A stretch of 64,000 nt of DNA from Spirochaetales bacterium (GTDB lineage Bacteria; Spirochaetota; Spirochaetia; Sphaerochaetales; Sphaerochaetaceae), in NCBI GenBank assembly GCA_017614375.1, contig JAGABZ010000006.1:62001-126000 (forward strand). Direction: 5' to 3'. How positions within the stretch are numbered: position 1 is the first letter of the stretch; each line of letters opens with the position of its first letter. The position numbers were made by a program, and so were the translations under genes. Positions 51,353-59,625 of the stretch are shown here, in pieces. The notes below the pieces were generated by a model, which was not told the origin of the DNA, ran no database searches, and was given only the letters and a program-made list of their open reading frames with translations.

Positions 51353-51381
51353 ATTATTACGAACGAACGTTCGTTTGTCAA
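51353..51381 (-). promoter_or_regulatory. tetR promoter with embedded operator, leaderless type
   Basis: Minus strand: perfect TTGACA (51381-51376), 17-bp spacer, AATAAT (51358-51353), then exactly 6 nt to the ATG (51346). The palindrome AACGAAC/GTTCGTT (51362-51375) fills the spacer, where a bound TetR dimer would exclude RNA polymerase. Confidence 0.78.
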
Positions 51382-51414
51382 ACGGAGTTTCGGTCTTTTT
51401 TCAGGCGCAGGCTG

Positions 51415-51444
51415 TTGAAAGAGTTGCACCCGAAGTGTTAGAAA
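51415..51444 (+). promoter_or_regulatory. Possible promoter of rplU
   Basis: TTGAAA (51415-51420) and TAGAAA (51439-51444), 18 bp apart, 32 bp before the rplU ATG. Moderate match only. Confidence 0.45.
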
Positions 51445-51476
51445 CGGGTATCCTATTTCAAAAGGAAGAAGAAACA

Positions 51477-51788
51477 ATGTACGCACTGGTTGAAATTCTT
51501 GGCAAGCAGTACAAGGCCGAGGTCGGCGGAACCCTTCAGGTTGACCGCATCCGCAAAGAAGCGGGCGAGACCGTCGAGTTCGAGACTGTGCTTGCCGTCG
51601 TCGACGGAGAGAACGTCAGATTCGGAACACCCTATGTCGAGGGTGCAAAGGTCGTGGCTTCTGTTGAAGAGGAGACCAAGGGTGAAAAGATCCGGGTCTA
51701 CAAGTTCAAGAGAAGAAAGGGCTACCGCAGGACCCAGGGACACCGCGAGAAGTACTCGATCATAAAGGTCAGCGCGATCAACGCGTAA
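51477..51788 (+). CDS. rplU: 50S ribosomal protein L21
   Basis: A 103-residue protein with the full L21 pattern: MYALVEILGKQYK start and KRRKGYRRTQGHREKYS near the C terminus, which contacts 23S rRNA. ATG at 51477 follows AAGGAAG; the longer frame upstream crosses the tetR promoter and is not coding. It heads the conserved order rplU-rpmA-obgE. The Prp protease gene often found between rplU and rpmA is absent. Confidence 0.97.
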   Translation: MYALVEILGKQYKAEVGGTLQVDRIRKEAGETVEFETVLAVVDGENVRFGTPYVEGAKVVASVEEETKGEKIRVYKFKRRKGYRRTQGHREKYSIIKVSAINA

Positions 51789-51803
51789 GAGAGGGGGCAG
51801 AAT

Positions 51804-52055
51804 ATGGCACATAAGAAAGGTGGCGGAAGCTCCAGAAACGGAAGAGACTCCAATGCCCAGAGACTGGGCGTCAAGCGGTTCGGCGGTCAGGCTGTAAAGG
51901 CCGGCGAAATCATCGTCCGCCAGCACGGAACCCGGATCCATCCGGGTGTCAACGTGGGACTGGGACGTGACTACACCCTCTTTGCCCTTACGGCCGGGAA
52001 GGTCCGCTTCTACAGCAGAAACAACCGCAACTACGTCGGAATCGACGTCGAGTAA
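51804..52055 (+). CDS. rpmA: 50S ribosomal protein L27
   Basis: 83 residues beginning [20 protein letters not shown], the standard L27 N terminus that reaches the peptidyl-transferase centre. There is no Prp-cleaved extension, consistent with the missing prp gene. Fifteen bp after rplU, with GAGGGGG upstream. Confidence 0.98.
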   Translation: MAHKKGGGSSRNGRDSNAQRLGVKRFGGQAVKAGEIIVRQHGTRIHPGVNVGLGRDYTLFALTAGKVRFYSRNNRNYVGIDVE

Positions 52056-52076
52056 AACCCTCGGGGCACGACCGCT

Positions 52077-53132
52077 ATGATCGGCTTTTCCGACGAAACC
52101 TACATTGACGTCGCCTCCGGACACGGGGGAGCCGGCTGTGTTTCTTTCAGAAGGGAAAAGTTCGTGCCCAAAGGCGGACCGGACGGCGGTGACGGAGGCA
52201 AGGGCGGCGATGTCGTCTTTGTGGTCAACCCCAGCCTGAGAACCCTGGACTATCTGAAGATGAAGCGATCCTTCATCGCCGAAAACGGTCAGAACGGTCA
52301 GGGTGCCCGCTGCTACGGCAGGGCAGGCAGGGATGTTGAGATTCCCGTACCGCCGGGAACGGTCATCAAAGACGCACAGACCGGAGAGATCCTGGCGGAC
52401 CTTTCCGGTTTGTCACGTTATGTGTTCTTAAAGGGCGGCGAAGGCGGGCTGGGAAACTGGCATTTCCGAACCGCAACCCGGCAGACCCCCCGTTTTGCCC
52501 AGCCGGGCGGCGAGGGGGTGAGCATGAGAATCGGCGTCGAGCTGCTGATAATAGCCGATATCGGCTTCGTCGGTTTCCCCAACGCCGGAAAAAGCTCGCT
52601 TCTGAACATGCTGACCAACGCCAGGAGCAAGGTCGCCGACTATCCGTTCACCACGAAGATCCCCCAGCTGGGGATGATGCGCTACGGTGACCAGGATCTG
52701 GTTCTGGCCGACATTCCCGGCATCATCGAGGGCGCCAGCCAGGGTCTGGGGATGGGAATCAAGTTCCTCAAACACATCTCACGGACCAGCGGTCTGGCAT
52801 TTCTCATCGACCTGACCGGAGACAACTATCTGGACGCGTTCGGAATCCTGCGCGGAGAGCTGGAGGCGTTTGCTCCGGAGCTTTTGGACAAGCCCTTTGT
52901 GATCATCGGCACAAAGACCGATGAACCCGACACGGCCGGCCGCCTGGCCAATCTTAAGGCCAAGTACCCCGATTACAAGGTTCTGGGTCTTTCCGTCTAC
53001 ATCGACGAGGCTGTGGAAAAGGTCAAGCAGGCCTTCATTGAGCTGGTTTCCAAGCAGCCGGAGCGGGGCTTTTCCAGCGTTATGGATACCGATGCCGTCT
53101 ACAGCGACGTCCACTGGTCGGAGGAGAGCTGA
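52077..53132 (+). CDS. obgE: GTPase Obg/CgtA
   Basis: Ribosome-assembly and stress GTPase of 351 residues. The glycine-rich Obg fold (1-158) contains SGHGGAGCVSFRREKFVPKGGPDGGDGG (seen as consecutive shorter repeats). G1 is GFPNAGKSS, G3 is DIPGII, and G4 is TKTD. The C terminus is short, without the large acidic extension of some species. The start overlaps no gene, and the stop overlaps nadD by 1 nt. Confidence 0.96.
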   Translation: MIGFSDETYIDVASGHGGAGCVSFRREKFVPKGGPDGGDGGKGGDVVFVVNPSLRTLDYLKMKRSFIAENGQNGQGARCYGRAGRDVEIPVPPGTVIKDAQTGEILADLSGLSRYVFLKGGEGGLGNWHFRTATRQTPRFAQPGGEGVSMRIGVELLIIADIGFVGFPNAGKSSLLNMLTNARSKVADYPFTTKIPQLGMMRYGDQDLVLADIPGIIEGASQGLGMGIKFLKHISRTSGLAFLIDLTGDNYLDAFGILRGELEAFAPELLDKPFVIIGTKTDEPDTAGRLANLKAKYPDYKVLGLSVYIDEAVEKVKQAFIELVSKQPERGFSSVMDTDAVYSDVHWSEES

Positions 53133-53734
53133 TGTCGGTGGCCATCCTCGGCGGGAGCTTCGACCCCGTTCACAACGGACACCTGCACCTGCTTTCCTGC
53201 CTGCTCAGATACACTTCCTGCGGGACTGTGCTGATTGTCCCGGCCAACGAGAGCAATTTCAAGCGTGACTGCCCGGCAGTGGCCACGGCGGCTCAGCGGC
53301 TGGAGATGCTCTCCCTGGCGCTGAAGGATTTCGTCAAATCCGATCCGAAGCTGGTCCGCGGCCGGAATCTGGTCATAGACGATTTCGAACTGCGCCGCGG
53401 CGGGGTGTCCTACACTTCGGAGACGGTGCGCGATATACGGGAGCGCTTCGGACCGGACGAGGAGCTGTACCTGGCCATAGGAGACGACCACCTGCCCAGG
53501 CTGGGGCAGTGGCACGACTTTGATTATCTGCGGCAGAACGTTGTTTTCGTCGTTTTCCGACGCCTGGGCTCGGACCTGAATGGGCCTGAGGGCGCAAAAT
53601 GCGTCTTTATCAACAACCCGGTCTACGACGGGTCGGCCAGCGAGATCCGCAGGGGGGAGCGTTTTGAGCAGCTGCTTCCGCCCTCGGTTGCCGCATACGC
53701 GAGGAAGCATGGGCTGTACTGTAGAGCAGATTGA
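53132..53734 (+). CDS. nadD: Nicotinate-nucleotide adenylyltransferase
   Basis: Makes deamido-NAD from nicotinate mononucleotide and ATP. The 200-residue protein has GGSFDPVHNGHL (nucleotidyltransferase HxGH motif), GDDHLPRLGQWHDF and the C-terminal SASEIRRG (ISSTxIR equivalent). Starts in the TGATG overlap with obgE. The obg-nadD-yqeK-rsfS order is common in Firmicutes and spirochaetes. Confidence 0.94.
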   Translation: MSVAILGGSFDPVHNGHLHLLSCLLRYTSCGTVLIVPANESNFKRDCPAVATAAQRLEMLSLALKDFVKSDPKLVRGRNLVIDDFELRRGGVSYTSETVRDIRERFGPDEELYLAIGDDHLPRLGQWHDFDYLRQNVVFVVFRRLGSDLNGPEGAKCVFINNPVYDGSASEIRRGERFEQLLPPSVAAYARKHGLYCRAD

Positions 53735-54323
53735 CGCTTTCGTCGCTTCACATGTCAGTCCGGGGCGGCTGGAGCATTGCCGCGGGGTGGCTTCGACGAT
53801 GAGGGCCCTGTTCGAACGTTTCGGGTGGCCCGGTGCAGGGGAGAAATCCTTTGAAGGTCTGGATGTGTGCACCGTCGTCGGTCTGATGCACGACTGTGCC
53901 AGGGAGGAGTCCGATGAGCGCCTCCTGCAGCTGGCCGGGGAAAGCGGGATGGAGATCATCCCCCGGATGAGGGATTGCCCGATGCTTGCCCACGGAATCG
54001 CCGCGGGCGTGATGACACGCTCCCTGGTCGGCGATGTTCCCCGGGGATGGCTCGAGGCCATGGCCTGGCACACCCTGGGCAGCATGAGGATGGGGTACAC
54101 GGGCCTGTGCCTGTTCTGCGCTGACTTCACCGAACCGGGGCGCAGGTACCTGACGGACACGCAGCGCCGGGGGTATTGGGACAGGGACAGCCTTGAGGCG
54201 GTCTGCAGTGCCGTCCTGGACGACAGGATCGCCCATTGGCGCTCCAAGGGATTCGTCCCGGACACATGTTCGCTTCAGTTGCAGGATTTCCTGCACAGCG
54301 GCGGCAAAATGAAAAGGAATTGA
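53709..54323 (+). CDS. yqeK: YqeK-like HD-domain dinucleoside tetraphosphatase
   Basis: A 204-residue HD-superfamily protein. ATG at 53709 follows GAGGAAG and overlaps nadD by 26 nt; the frame upstream is shadowed by nadD. Metal ligands: His in RLEHCRGVAS, His-Asp in LMHDCAREE, His in LAHGIAAG and AWHTLGS, and Asp in FCADFTEPGR. In relatives this enzyme cleaves Ap4A to two ADP. Three Cys (CTV, CRG, CPM) are extra. Neighbours support the call. Confidence 0.88.
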   Translation: MGCTVEQIDAFVASHVSPGRLEHCRGVASTMRALFERFGWPGAGEKSFEGLDVCTVVGLMHDCAREESDERLLQLAGESGMEIIPRMRDCPMLAHGIAAGVMTRSLVGDVPRGWLEAMAWHTLGSMRMGYTGLCLFCADFTEPGRRYLTDTQRRGYWDRDSLEAVCSAVLDDRIAHWRSKGFVPDTCSLQLQDFLHSGGKMKRN

Positions 54324-54334
54324 ACGGAGGATAT

Positions 54335-54739
54335 ATGGAAACCGAAGCTGAAGTCATAGAAGAACTCAGGGCAAAGGCACAACACATAGCTGACTTTCTG
54401 ACCGAGCGCAAGGGCATGGATACGGCGGTTGTGGATGTCACCGGACGCTGCAACTGGGCGGATTTCTTCGTAATCACCACCGTAAACAGCGTCGGACATC
54501 TGCGCGGTCTGGTCCACGACCTGTGGGAGGAAATCGACAGCCTGGAGCTGACGGTCCGCAACCGGCACAAGGCCCTCGGCATCGACGGATGGGAGCTGAT
54601 CGACTGCGGCCAGATCATCATCCACCTGATGAGCGCCGAACTGAGGGGATTCTACAGTCTGGAAAAGCTCTGGTCCGGTCCCGTTCCTGCAGATGCTGAA
54701 ATCATCCCCGATGCTCCGGACGGGACGGATCCGGAATAA
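54335..54739 (+). CDS. rsfS: Ribosomal silencing factor RsfS
   Basis: A 134-residue protein that binds L14 and prevents subunit joining. ATG at 54335 follows GGAGG. Landmarks are VVDVTGRCNWADFFVI, usually DVSxxSSxxDYFVI, GWELIDCGQIIIHLM and FYSLEKLWS. C-terminal tail acidic. Twelve bp after yqeK, in the conserved cluster. Confidence 0.93.
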   Translation: METEAEVIEELRAKAQHIADFLTERKGMDTAVVDVTGRCNWADFFVITTVNSVGHLRGLVHDLWEEIDSLELTVRNRHKALGIDGWELIDCGQIIIHLMSAELRGFYSLEKLWSGPVPADAEIIPDAPDGTDPE

Positions 54740-54743
54740 GGCA

Positions 54744-55715
54744 ATGAAGAAAGCCGGAAGGGTCCTCTTTGCCCTGATTGCGGTCCTCTGCGTCATTTTC
54801 GCGGTTTCGTGCAGGTCTTTGCCCGTTTCCGGCGGGGAAGTGGTGATCCGTTTCATGGATTCATCCGTCCGCGCCTGGGGGGATTGCACCCTGATCGAGT
54901 TTCCCGACGGTCAGCGGATGCTGATCGACGCGGGACTGCAAAAGGCGGGCGCGGAGATTCTTCAGGACCTCAAAGCGATGGGTATCAGCAGGATCGACTA
55001 TCTGGTGATTACCCATTACCACAACGACCACGTCGCCGGACTGAAGGAGATTCTCCCGCAGATTCACTTCGACCGGGCATGGGTCACGGGCTATTTCCCG
55101 ACGGATTTCGCGTGGGTGGAGTCCACTCTGGCCTATTACGGGACTGAGATAGTGTACGTGAAGGCGGGCGACAGCTTCGAAATCGGCGGAGCGCGGATCG
55201 ATGTGCTCTGGCCGACGGCGGATGCCGTAGCGGTCCGTCCGGAAGGAACGAGCAAGGCAACTTCCGGCCCGGGAAGCACATACGACATGAACTGTCATTC
55301 GATGGTGCTGAAGCTTACCTACGGGAACAACACAGCCCTGTTTACCGGCGACATCTACGTAGAGGCGGAAAAGAACCTGATCGGTCTCTTGTCCGAAGAC
55401 CTGTCGGTCCTGGACTGCGACATCCTTAAAATCATGCACCACGGCTACAATACTTCATCTTCAGAGGACTTCATCAACGCGGTCTCTCCGAAGTATGCCT
55501 TCTCGATGGGAACACAGGTGATGGACAACAACATCTACCTGTTTTACTACAAGGTCGGCGCCGAGGTCTTCATGAGCTGGCAGAACGGCAGATCCACAGT
55601 CAGGATGAACCGCACCGGCATCACCGTGGAAAACGAAAAGCCGGGGGTGAACTCCGCCTATACCAAATACGTCGAGGCCTGGGAAACGGTTCAGGGCATA
55701 CGACAGGGGCAGTAG
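54744..55715 (+). CDS. Lipoprotein metallo-beta-lactamase-fold hydrolase (ComEC C-terminal-like)
   Basis: A 323-residue exported hydrolase. ATG at 54744 gives a lipoprotein signal (MKKAGRVLFALIAVLCVIFAVSC, lipobox AVSC). The zinc motif is THYHNDHVAG (HxHxDH), further ligands in NCHSMVLKL, FTGDIYVEAE and IMHHGYNTSSSEDF. This pattern matches ComEC/Rec2-like MBL domains and secreted MBL hydrolases. It may cleave extracellular DNA or phosphodiesters outside the inner membrane (inference). Four bp after rsfS, so probably on the same transcript. Confidence 0.87.
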   Translation: MKKAGRVLFALIAVLCVIFAVSCRSLPVSGGEVVIRFMDSSVRAWGDCTLIEFPDGQRMLIDAGLQKAGAEILQDLKAMGISRIDYLVITHYHNDHVAGLKEILPQIHFDRAWVTGYFPTDFAWVESTLAYYGTEIVYVKAGDSFEIGGARIDVLWPTADAVAVRPEGTSKATSGPGSTYDMNCHSMVLKLTYGNNTALFTGDIYVEAEKNLIGLLSEDLSVLDCDILKIMHHGYNTSSSEDFINAVSPKYAFSMGTQVMDNNIYLFYYKVGAEVFMSWQNGRSTVRMNRTGITVENEKPGVNSAYTKYVEAWETVQGIRQGQ

Positions 55716-55717
55716 TC

Positions 55718-56530
55718 TCAGTTTTCCTTGGCTTTGATTAGAAGGTTTATCAGCAGAGAGACGAGGTTCTGGTAGTTTCCCCGGGTTCCGGTGGCCGCCA
55801 GGGCAGCTTTGAGTTCGTCCAGGTTCTCAGGCGGGAAGTCGACCATCGGATAGCCTTCGCACCTGAGCATGGCCTGCATGGCACAGACGGCGGTGGCCCC
55901 GTTTGCTTTGACAAAAGGCCTGATCCTGAGCATTTCACCCAGCAGAAAGGCCGAGCGGGCTATCGGGTGGAGTGAGCCCCAGTCCCTGCGGCACTGAAGC
56001 ATCAGCGTCGTAAAGAGGTTCTGCTGTCCTTCCGCCCTGAAGACCCCGCGTTTTGAATTGTCCACCGAGCGCAGAATCAGGCTGTTGGTCTGGCGGACCG
56101 AATAATCGTTTATCGCCTCTGCATCGTCGTTGAGGATGGTGGCGATGTTTCTGATCAGGATGTGTGAGGACAAATCCAGGTCGGGAACCACCGAGCCGGA
56201 GAGGACGGCGTTGACCTGGGCGGCCGTGACCGGAGTTTCATCAAAGTCCATGGCGGCGACGATGCTGTCGGCCACGGCAATGACGCTGGAAGGTGTACCT
56301 TTTACAAAGTCGGCCCTGTCGTAGTGCTGGACTCCGGCGCGGAAACTGGTGTTCTTGATGAACCTCAGCGAGCGTCCGTCGGCGGGGCGCTGGGTGTTGG
56401 CCGGGATGCTCCAGGCCCAGTCGCCGTGTCTGGCGGCGCCTTCGATTCTTCCCTCCGCGCACAGTGTGCGTACCCTTCTTTCGGTTATCCCCCAGGCCTT
56501 TGCGGCCTCTTTGACGCTGATGTAATCCAT
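55718..56530 (-). CDS. HTH protein with degenerate Fic-like domain
   Basis: A 270-residue protein. Residues 1-50 form an excisionase/MerR-like helix-turn-helix (ISVKEAAKAWGITERRVRTLCAEGRIEG then GDWAWSIPANTQRP). The rest is Fic-like: the central motif reads RPFVKANGATA (204-214), where active Fic enzymes have HPFxxGNGRxxR. The catalytic His and the Arg after NG are missing, so AMP transfer is unlikely. It may be a regulator that senses through a dead Fic fold. The ATG has no ribosome-binding site, and the promoter spacer holds a 14-bp palindrome. Convergent with the MBL gene, 2 bp apart. Confidence 0.72.
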   Translation of the reverse strand: MDYISVKEAAKAWGITERRVRTLCAEGRIEGAARHGDWAWSIPANTQRPADGRSLRFIKNTSFRAGVQHYDRADFVKGTPSSVIAVADSIVAAMDFDETPVTAAQVNAVLSGSVVPDLDLSSHILIRNIATILNDDAEAINDYSVRQTNSLILRSVDNSKRGVFRAEGQQNLFTTLMLQCRRDWGSLHPIARSAFLLGEMLRIRPFVKANGATAVCAMQAMLRCEGYPMVDFPPENLDELKAALAATGTRGNYQNLVSLLINLLIKAKEN

Positions 56531-56536
56531 GCTTTG

Positions 56537-56565
56537 AGTGTATTCCGAACTCGGAACCCAATCAA
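56537..56565 (-). promoter_or_regulatory. HTH-Fic gene promoter with embedded palindrome, leaderless type
   Basis: Minus strand: TTGATT (56565-56560), 17-bp spacer, TACACT (56542-56537), then exactly 6 nt to the ATG (56530). TTCCGA-AC-TCGGAA (56543-56556) is a palindrome within the spacer, as in the tetR promoter, so autorepression by the HTH domain is likely. Confidence 0.65.
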
Positions 56566-56599
56566 GGGCCGCCGGAAGATTCTCTGATTGTTTATCAAC

Positions 56600-56627
56600 A
56601 AAAACTGTCCAAAGTTGGACGGTTTTT
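56600..56627. promoter_or_regulatory. 28-bp inverted repeat between hth-fic and the Crp/Fnr gene
   Basis: AAAAACTGTCCAA (56600-56612) and TTGGACGGTTTTT (56615-56627) are complementary except one position, around AG. It ends 1 bp before the -35 box of the regulator gene. It could be a regulator binding site or a bidirectional hairpin; between divergent genes an operator is more sensible. Confidence 0.6.
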
Positions 56628-56628
56628 C

Positions 56629-56657
56629 TTGATTATTCCTGACATTTGATGTATTTT
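56629..56657 (+). promoter_or_regulatory. Promoter of the Crp/Fnr-ABC operon
   Basis: TTGATT (56629-56634), 17-bp spacer, TATTTT (56652-56657), then CCGGAGG before the ATG at 56676. Confidence 0.6.
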
Positions 56658-56675
56658 CTTCCCCGGAGGACGCAA

Positions 56676-57320
56676 ATGACGAAGACGCAGGTTCTGGTCC
56701 GCGAGGCGATGGGCAAATCCCCCCTTTTCTGCCGCCTGAATCCTGAATCCCGGGAGCTGAAGACAATCACTGCTACCCGCAACCGGGAAATCGATGCGCT
56801 TGCCTGCTGCAACGTGATTTTAGTGTGCAGCGGAGAGTTTGAGGTCTTCAATTCCGGCAACGGGGGACGGGTGCTGATTTCGGTCCTGCGCGAGGGTGAC
56901 TGCTTCGGAATCAACAGCCTCTATCTGAGGCGGGAGGATACCGGTTCGGTTATCCGCTGCCGAAAGGGCGGAGTGCTTCTCTGCATGGACGCCGGAGCAT
57001 ACAGAAAACACCTGGCCTCAGTCCCTGAGGCGATGGAGGCCTATGCCCGCTTCTGCAATGAGAAGATCCACTTCCTGCTGGGCAGAATCGCCGATCTGAG
57101 CGTGCCCAACTCCAAAGACAGGCTGCTCTGCTACCTGAGAACCGTTGCCGCTCCGGACGGCACCGTGGTGCTGCCCGGTTCGAAGGAAGGCCTGGCTAGG
57201 AAACTCAACATGAGCAGGGCGGCGCTGTTTGCCCAGCTGGCCAGACTGCAGGAAGACGGCGTTCTCAGCTGTGAGGACGGCAGGTACTGTCTGAAAAAAG
57301 AATTTGTCACGGAGGAATGA
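56676..57320 (+). CDS. Crp/Fnr-family transcriptional regulator
   Basis: A 214-residue regulator. The cyclic-nucleotide-binding-like beta roll (about 20-110) contains LVCSGEFEVFNSGNGGRVLISVLREGDCFGINSLY, seen as consecutive pieces. A dimer helix follows, and a C-terminal winged helix with GLARKLNMSRAALFAQLARLQEDG (about 175-198). It lacks the N-terminal Cys cluster of Fnr and the exact cAMP pocket, so the ligand is unknown. ATG at 56676 follows CCGGAGG. It leads an operon with an ABC transporter, which it probably controls. Confidence 0.9.
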   Translation: MTKTQVLVREAMGKSPLFCRLNPESRELKTITATRNREIDALACCNVILVCSGEFEVFNSGNGGRVLISVLREGDCFGINSLYLRREDTGSVIRCRKGGVLLCMDAGAYRKHLASVPEAMEAYARFCNEKIHFLLGRIADLSVPNSKDRLLCYLRTVAAPDGTVVLPGSKEGLARKLNMSRAALFAQLARLQEDGVLSCEDGRYCLKKEFVTEE

Positions 57321-57321
57321 T

Positions 57322-58299
57322 ATGAAAAGGTTTTTCGCTGTAATTACGGTATCCGCGCTGGTGCTGGCGGCACTTTTTGCCCGGCCCGCGTCGGAGGTCC
57401 AGAACACGGTAAACGTAATGGCCCTCAAAGGGCCGACAGGCATGGGACTGTCCAAACTGATGGCCGACAGCGCCGCAGGTGAGACGGGCAGCAACATCTA
57501 CAACTTCACCCTCACAGGTGCGGTTGACGAGGTCACGGCCAAACTTGTCAAGGGCGAGGCGGACATCGCCGCGGTTCCGGCCAACCTGGCCAGTGTCCTT
57601 TACAACAAGACCGGCGGAGAGATCCAGGTCCTGGCGGTAAACACCCTCGGGGTAATCTACATCCTCGAAAAAGGCGATACGATCCACAGTGTCGAAGACC
57701 TCCGGGGCAGGACGATTTACGCCAGCGGAAAGGGGGCAACCCCCGAGTACAGCCTGAACTACATCCTGCTGGCACACGGGATCGACCCTGTGAAGGATGT
57801 GGACATCCAGTACAAGAGCGAGCATGCCGAATGTGCAGCCGCCCTGGCTGCCAACGACGGGGCTGTGGCGATGCTGCCCGAGCCCTTTGTCACCACCTCC
57901 AGGATGAACAACCCCGAGGTCCGCATCGCTTTGGACCTGACAAAGGAGTGGAACGACCTGCAGACCACGGAGGGAAGCGCCCTGCTGACCGGGGTAATCG
58001 TCGCCCGGAAGGCGTGGGTTGAGGACAACCCCTACGCGGTAAGCCTGTTTATGAACCAGTACAAAGCTTCGGTTGAATTCGTGAACTCCGACATCGACCG
58101 GGCCGCCGGAATCATCGGAAGCTTCGGAATAGTCGCCGAAGCCGTGGCCAGACAGGCTATCCCGCGGTGCAACATAGTCTTTATCGAAGGCGACCGGATG
58201 AAGGCGGCTCTGGGCGGCTACCTCGGCGAGTTGTTTGCCCAGAACCCGGCCTCGGTCGGAGGGAAACTCCCCGAAGATGACTTCTATTTCAAACGGTAG
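57322..58299 (+). CDS. ABC transporter substrate-binding protein (NMT1/TauA-like)
   Basis: A 325-residue secreted receptor with signal peptide 1-20 and mature start RPASEVQNTVNV. Features include ALKGPTGMGLSKLM, KGEADIAAVPANLASVLYN and YILEKG...SVEDLRGRTIYASGKGATPEY, matching the aliphatic sulfonate/nitrate/thiamine-precursor receptor fold. GGAGG lies upstream, directly after the regulator stop. Ligand unknown. The permease gene overlaps its end by 23 nt. Confidence 0.88.
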   Translation: MKRFFAVITVSALVLAALFARPASEVQNTVNVMALKGPTGMGLSKLMADSAAGETGSNIYNFTLTGAVDEVTAKLVKGEADIAAVPANLASVLYNKTGGEIQVLAVNTLGVIYILEKGDTIHSVEDLRGRTIYASGKGATPEYSLNYILLAHGIDPVKDVDIQYKSEHAECAAALAANDGAVAMLPEPFVTTSRMNNPEVRIALDLTKEWNDLQTTEGSALLTGVIVARKAWVEDNPYAVSLFMNQYKASVEFVNSDIDRAAGIIGSFGIVAEAVARQAIPRCNIVFIEGDRMKAALGGYLGELFAQNPASVGGKLPEDDFYFKR

Positions 58300-59041
58300 G
58301 AAAAAATCCGGACTGGCCTGGTGGTCGGTGGCGGTCTGGCTCTGCATCTGGCAGCTGGCCGCCATGGCAATCGGCAGGAACGTGCTTCTGGCCTCTCCGG
58401 TTCTTGTGGCCAGGACCCTCTTTGCCCTGGCCGGGACAAGGACGTTCTACAGCGCGGTCCTCTTTTCGCTGACGAGGATTGCCCTGGGGTTCTTCATCGC
58501 CTGCGTCCTGGGACTGGCCCTGGCGATCGGATCCTACCGCCACCGTTTTTTCGAACAACTCACCGAGCCTGCCATAAGGGTGATCAAAAGCATCCCGGTA
58601 GCCTCATTCATCATTCTTGTACTGGTCTGGGTCTCTTCAAAGAACCTTTCGGTCATCATTTCGCTTCTGATAGTCCTGCCTGTCATCTACTCGAACACCC
58701 TCGAAGGCCTGCGCCGGACCGATGAAAAACTGCTGGAGATGGCCAGGGTCTTCCGGGTCCGCCCGCTTCAGAAGGTCCGGTACATCTATGTCCCGCAGAC
58801 CTTCGGATACTTCAAAAGCGGCTGCAGCATCGCTCTCGGACTGGCCTGGAAAAGCGGAATAGCCGCCGAGGTCATAGGGATGCCGCTGGGGTCGATGGGC
58901 GAGCAGCTCTACCAGTCAAAGGTTTTCCTCGACACTCCGCAGCTGATGGCCTGGACCGTCGCGCTTGTGGCCCTGAGCTTCGCCTTTGAAAAACTCGTCA
59001 TGGCCCTGCTGGACCTGGCCCAGGGGAGGGTCGAACGATGA
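58277..59041 (+). CDS. ABC transporter permease (TauC/SsuC-like)
   Basis: A 254-residue membrane subunit with about six helices. ATG at 58277 lies inside the end of the receptor gene, with GAAGA nearby. PAIRVIKSIPVASFIILVLVW and the coupling loop MARVFRVRPLQKVRYIYVPQT are typical. It overlaps the ATPase by 4 nt (ATGA). Confidence 0.9.
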   Translation: MTSISNGRKKSGLAWWSVAVWLCIWQLAAMAIGRNVLLASPVLVARTLFALAGTRTFYSAVLFSLTRIALGFFIACVLGLALAIGSYRHRFFEQLTEPAIRVIKSIPVASFIILVLVWVSSKNLSVIISLLIVLPVIYSNTLEGLRRTDEKLLEMARVFRVRPLQKVRYIYVPQTFGYFKSGCSIALGLAWKSGIAAEVIGMPLGSMGEQLYQSKVFLDTPQLMAWTVALVALSFAFEKLVMALLDLAQGRVER

Positions 59042-59625
59042 ACGACATCATCATCCGGAACCTGTCGCTGAGCTTCGGCGAAAAGAATGTCCTTAAGGAT
59101 TTCTCCGCCGTCATTCCTGCGGGTAAGACCACATGCGTCACCGGTCCCTCAGGTTCGGGCAAGACCTCTTTGACCCGGATTCTGTGCGGCCTTGCCCGGC
59201 CGGACTCGGGTACCGTGGAAGGGATGCAGGGCGTCAGGACGGCCGTAGTGTTCCAGGAGGACCGCCTGTGTCCGAACATCTCCGCCCTGACCAACGTCTG
59301 CTTCGTCGCTTCGGTGACAAAAGCCGAGGCCTCCGAGGCCCTTTCCAGACTGGGGCTCGGGCAGGAGACGCTTCAGATTGCCGGCACGCTTTCCGGCGGA
59401 CAGCTTAGGAGGGTGGCAATCGCCCGCGCCCTGGTCTCGGACTGGGACGTGCTTGTCATGGACGAGCCTTTCAAGGGGCTGGACGAGCGGACAAAATTCT
59501 CGGTGATGGAATGGGTGAGGGAGAAAAGCCGCGGAAAGACGGTGATTCTGATTTCCCACGACAACTCGGAGTGCGCTTTCTTCGAACCGGAAAAAACAAT
59601 CAGCCTAGGTTCAGTTGACCAGTGA
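59038..59625 (+). CDS. ABC transporter ATPase (TauB/SsuB-like, short)
   Basis: Only 195 residues, against about 240-260 for the family; the usual C-terminal part after the switch region is missing. The core is intact: Walker A GPSGSGKTS, Q-loop VFQEDRLCPNIS, signature LSGGQLRR, Walker B VLVMDEPFKGLD and switch His LISHDN. Its last 15 bp overlap the convergent ybaK-like gene. Confidence 0.9.
   Translation: MNDIIIRNLSLSFGEKNVLKDFSAVIPAGKTTCVTGPSGSGKTSLTRILCGLARPDSGTVEGMQGVRTAVVFQEDRLCPNISALTNVCFVASVTKAEASEALSRLGLGQETLQIAGTLSGGQLRRVAIARALVSDWDVLVMDEPFKGLDERTKFSVMEWVREKSRGKTVILISHDNSECAFFEPEKTISLGSVDQ

Noticed and set aside
56600-56627. Terminator
   Set aside because: It lies between divergent genes where neither transcript would need ending; an operator role is more plausible, although the hairpin could form in RNA.
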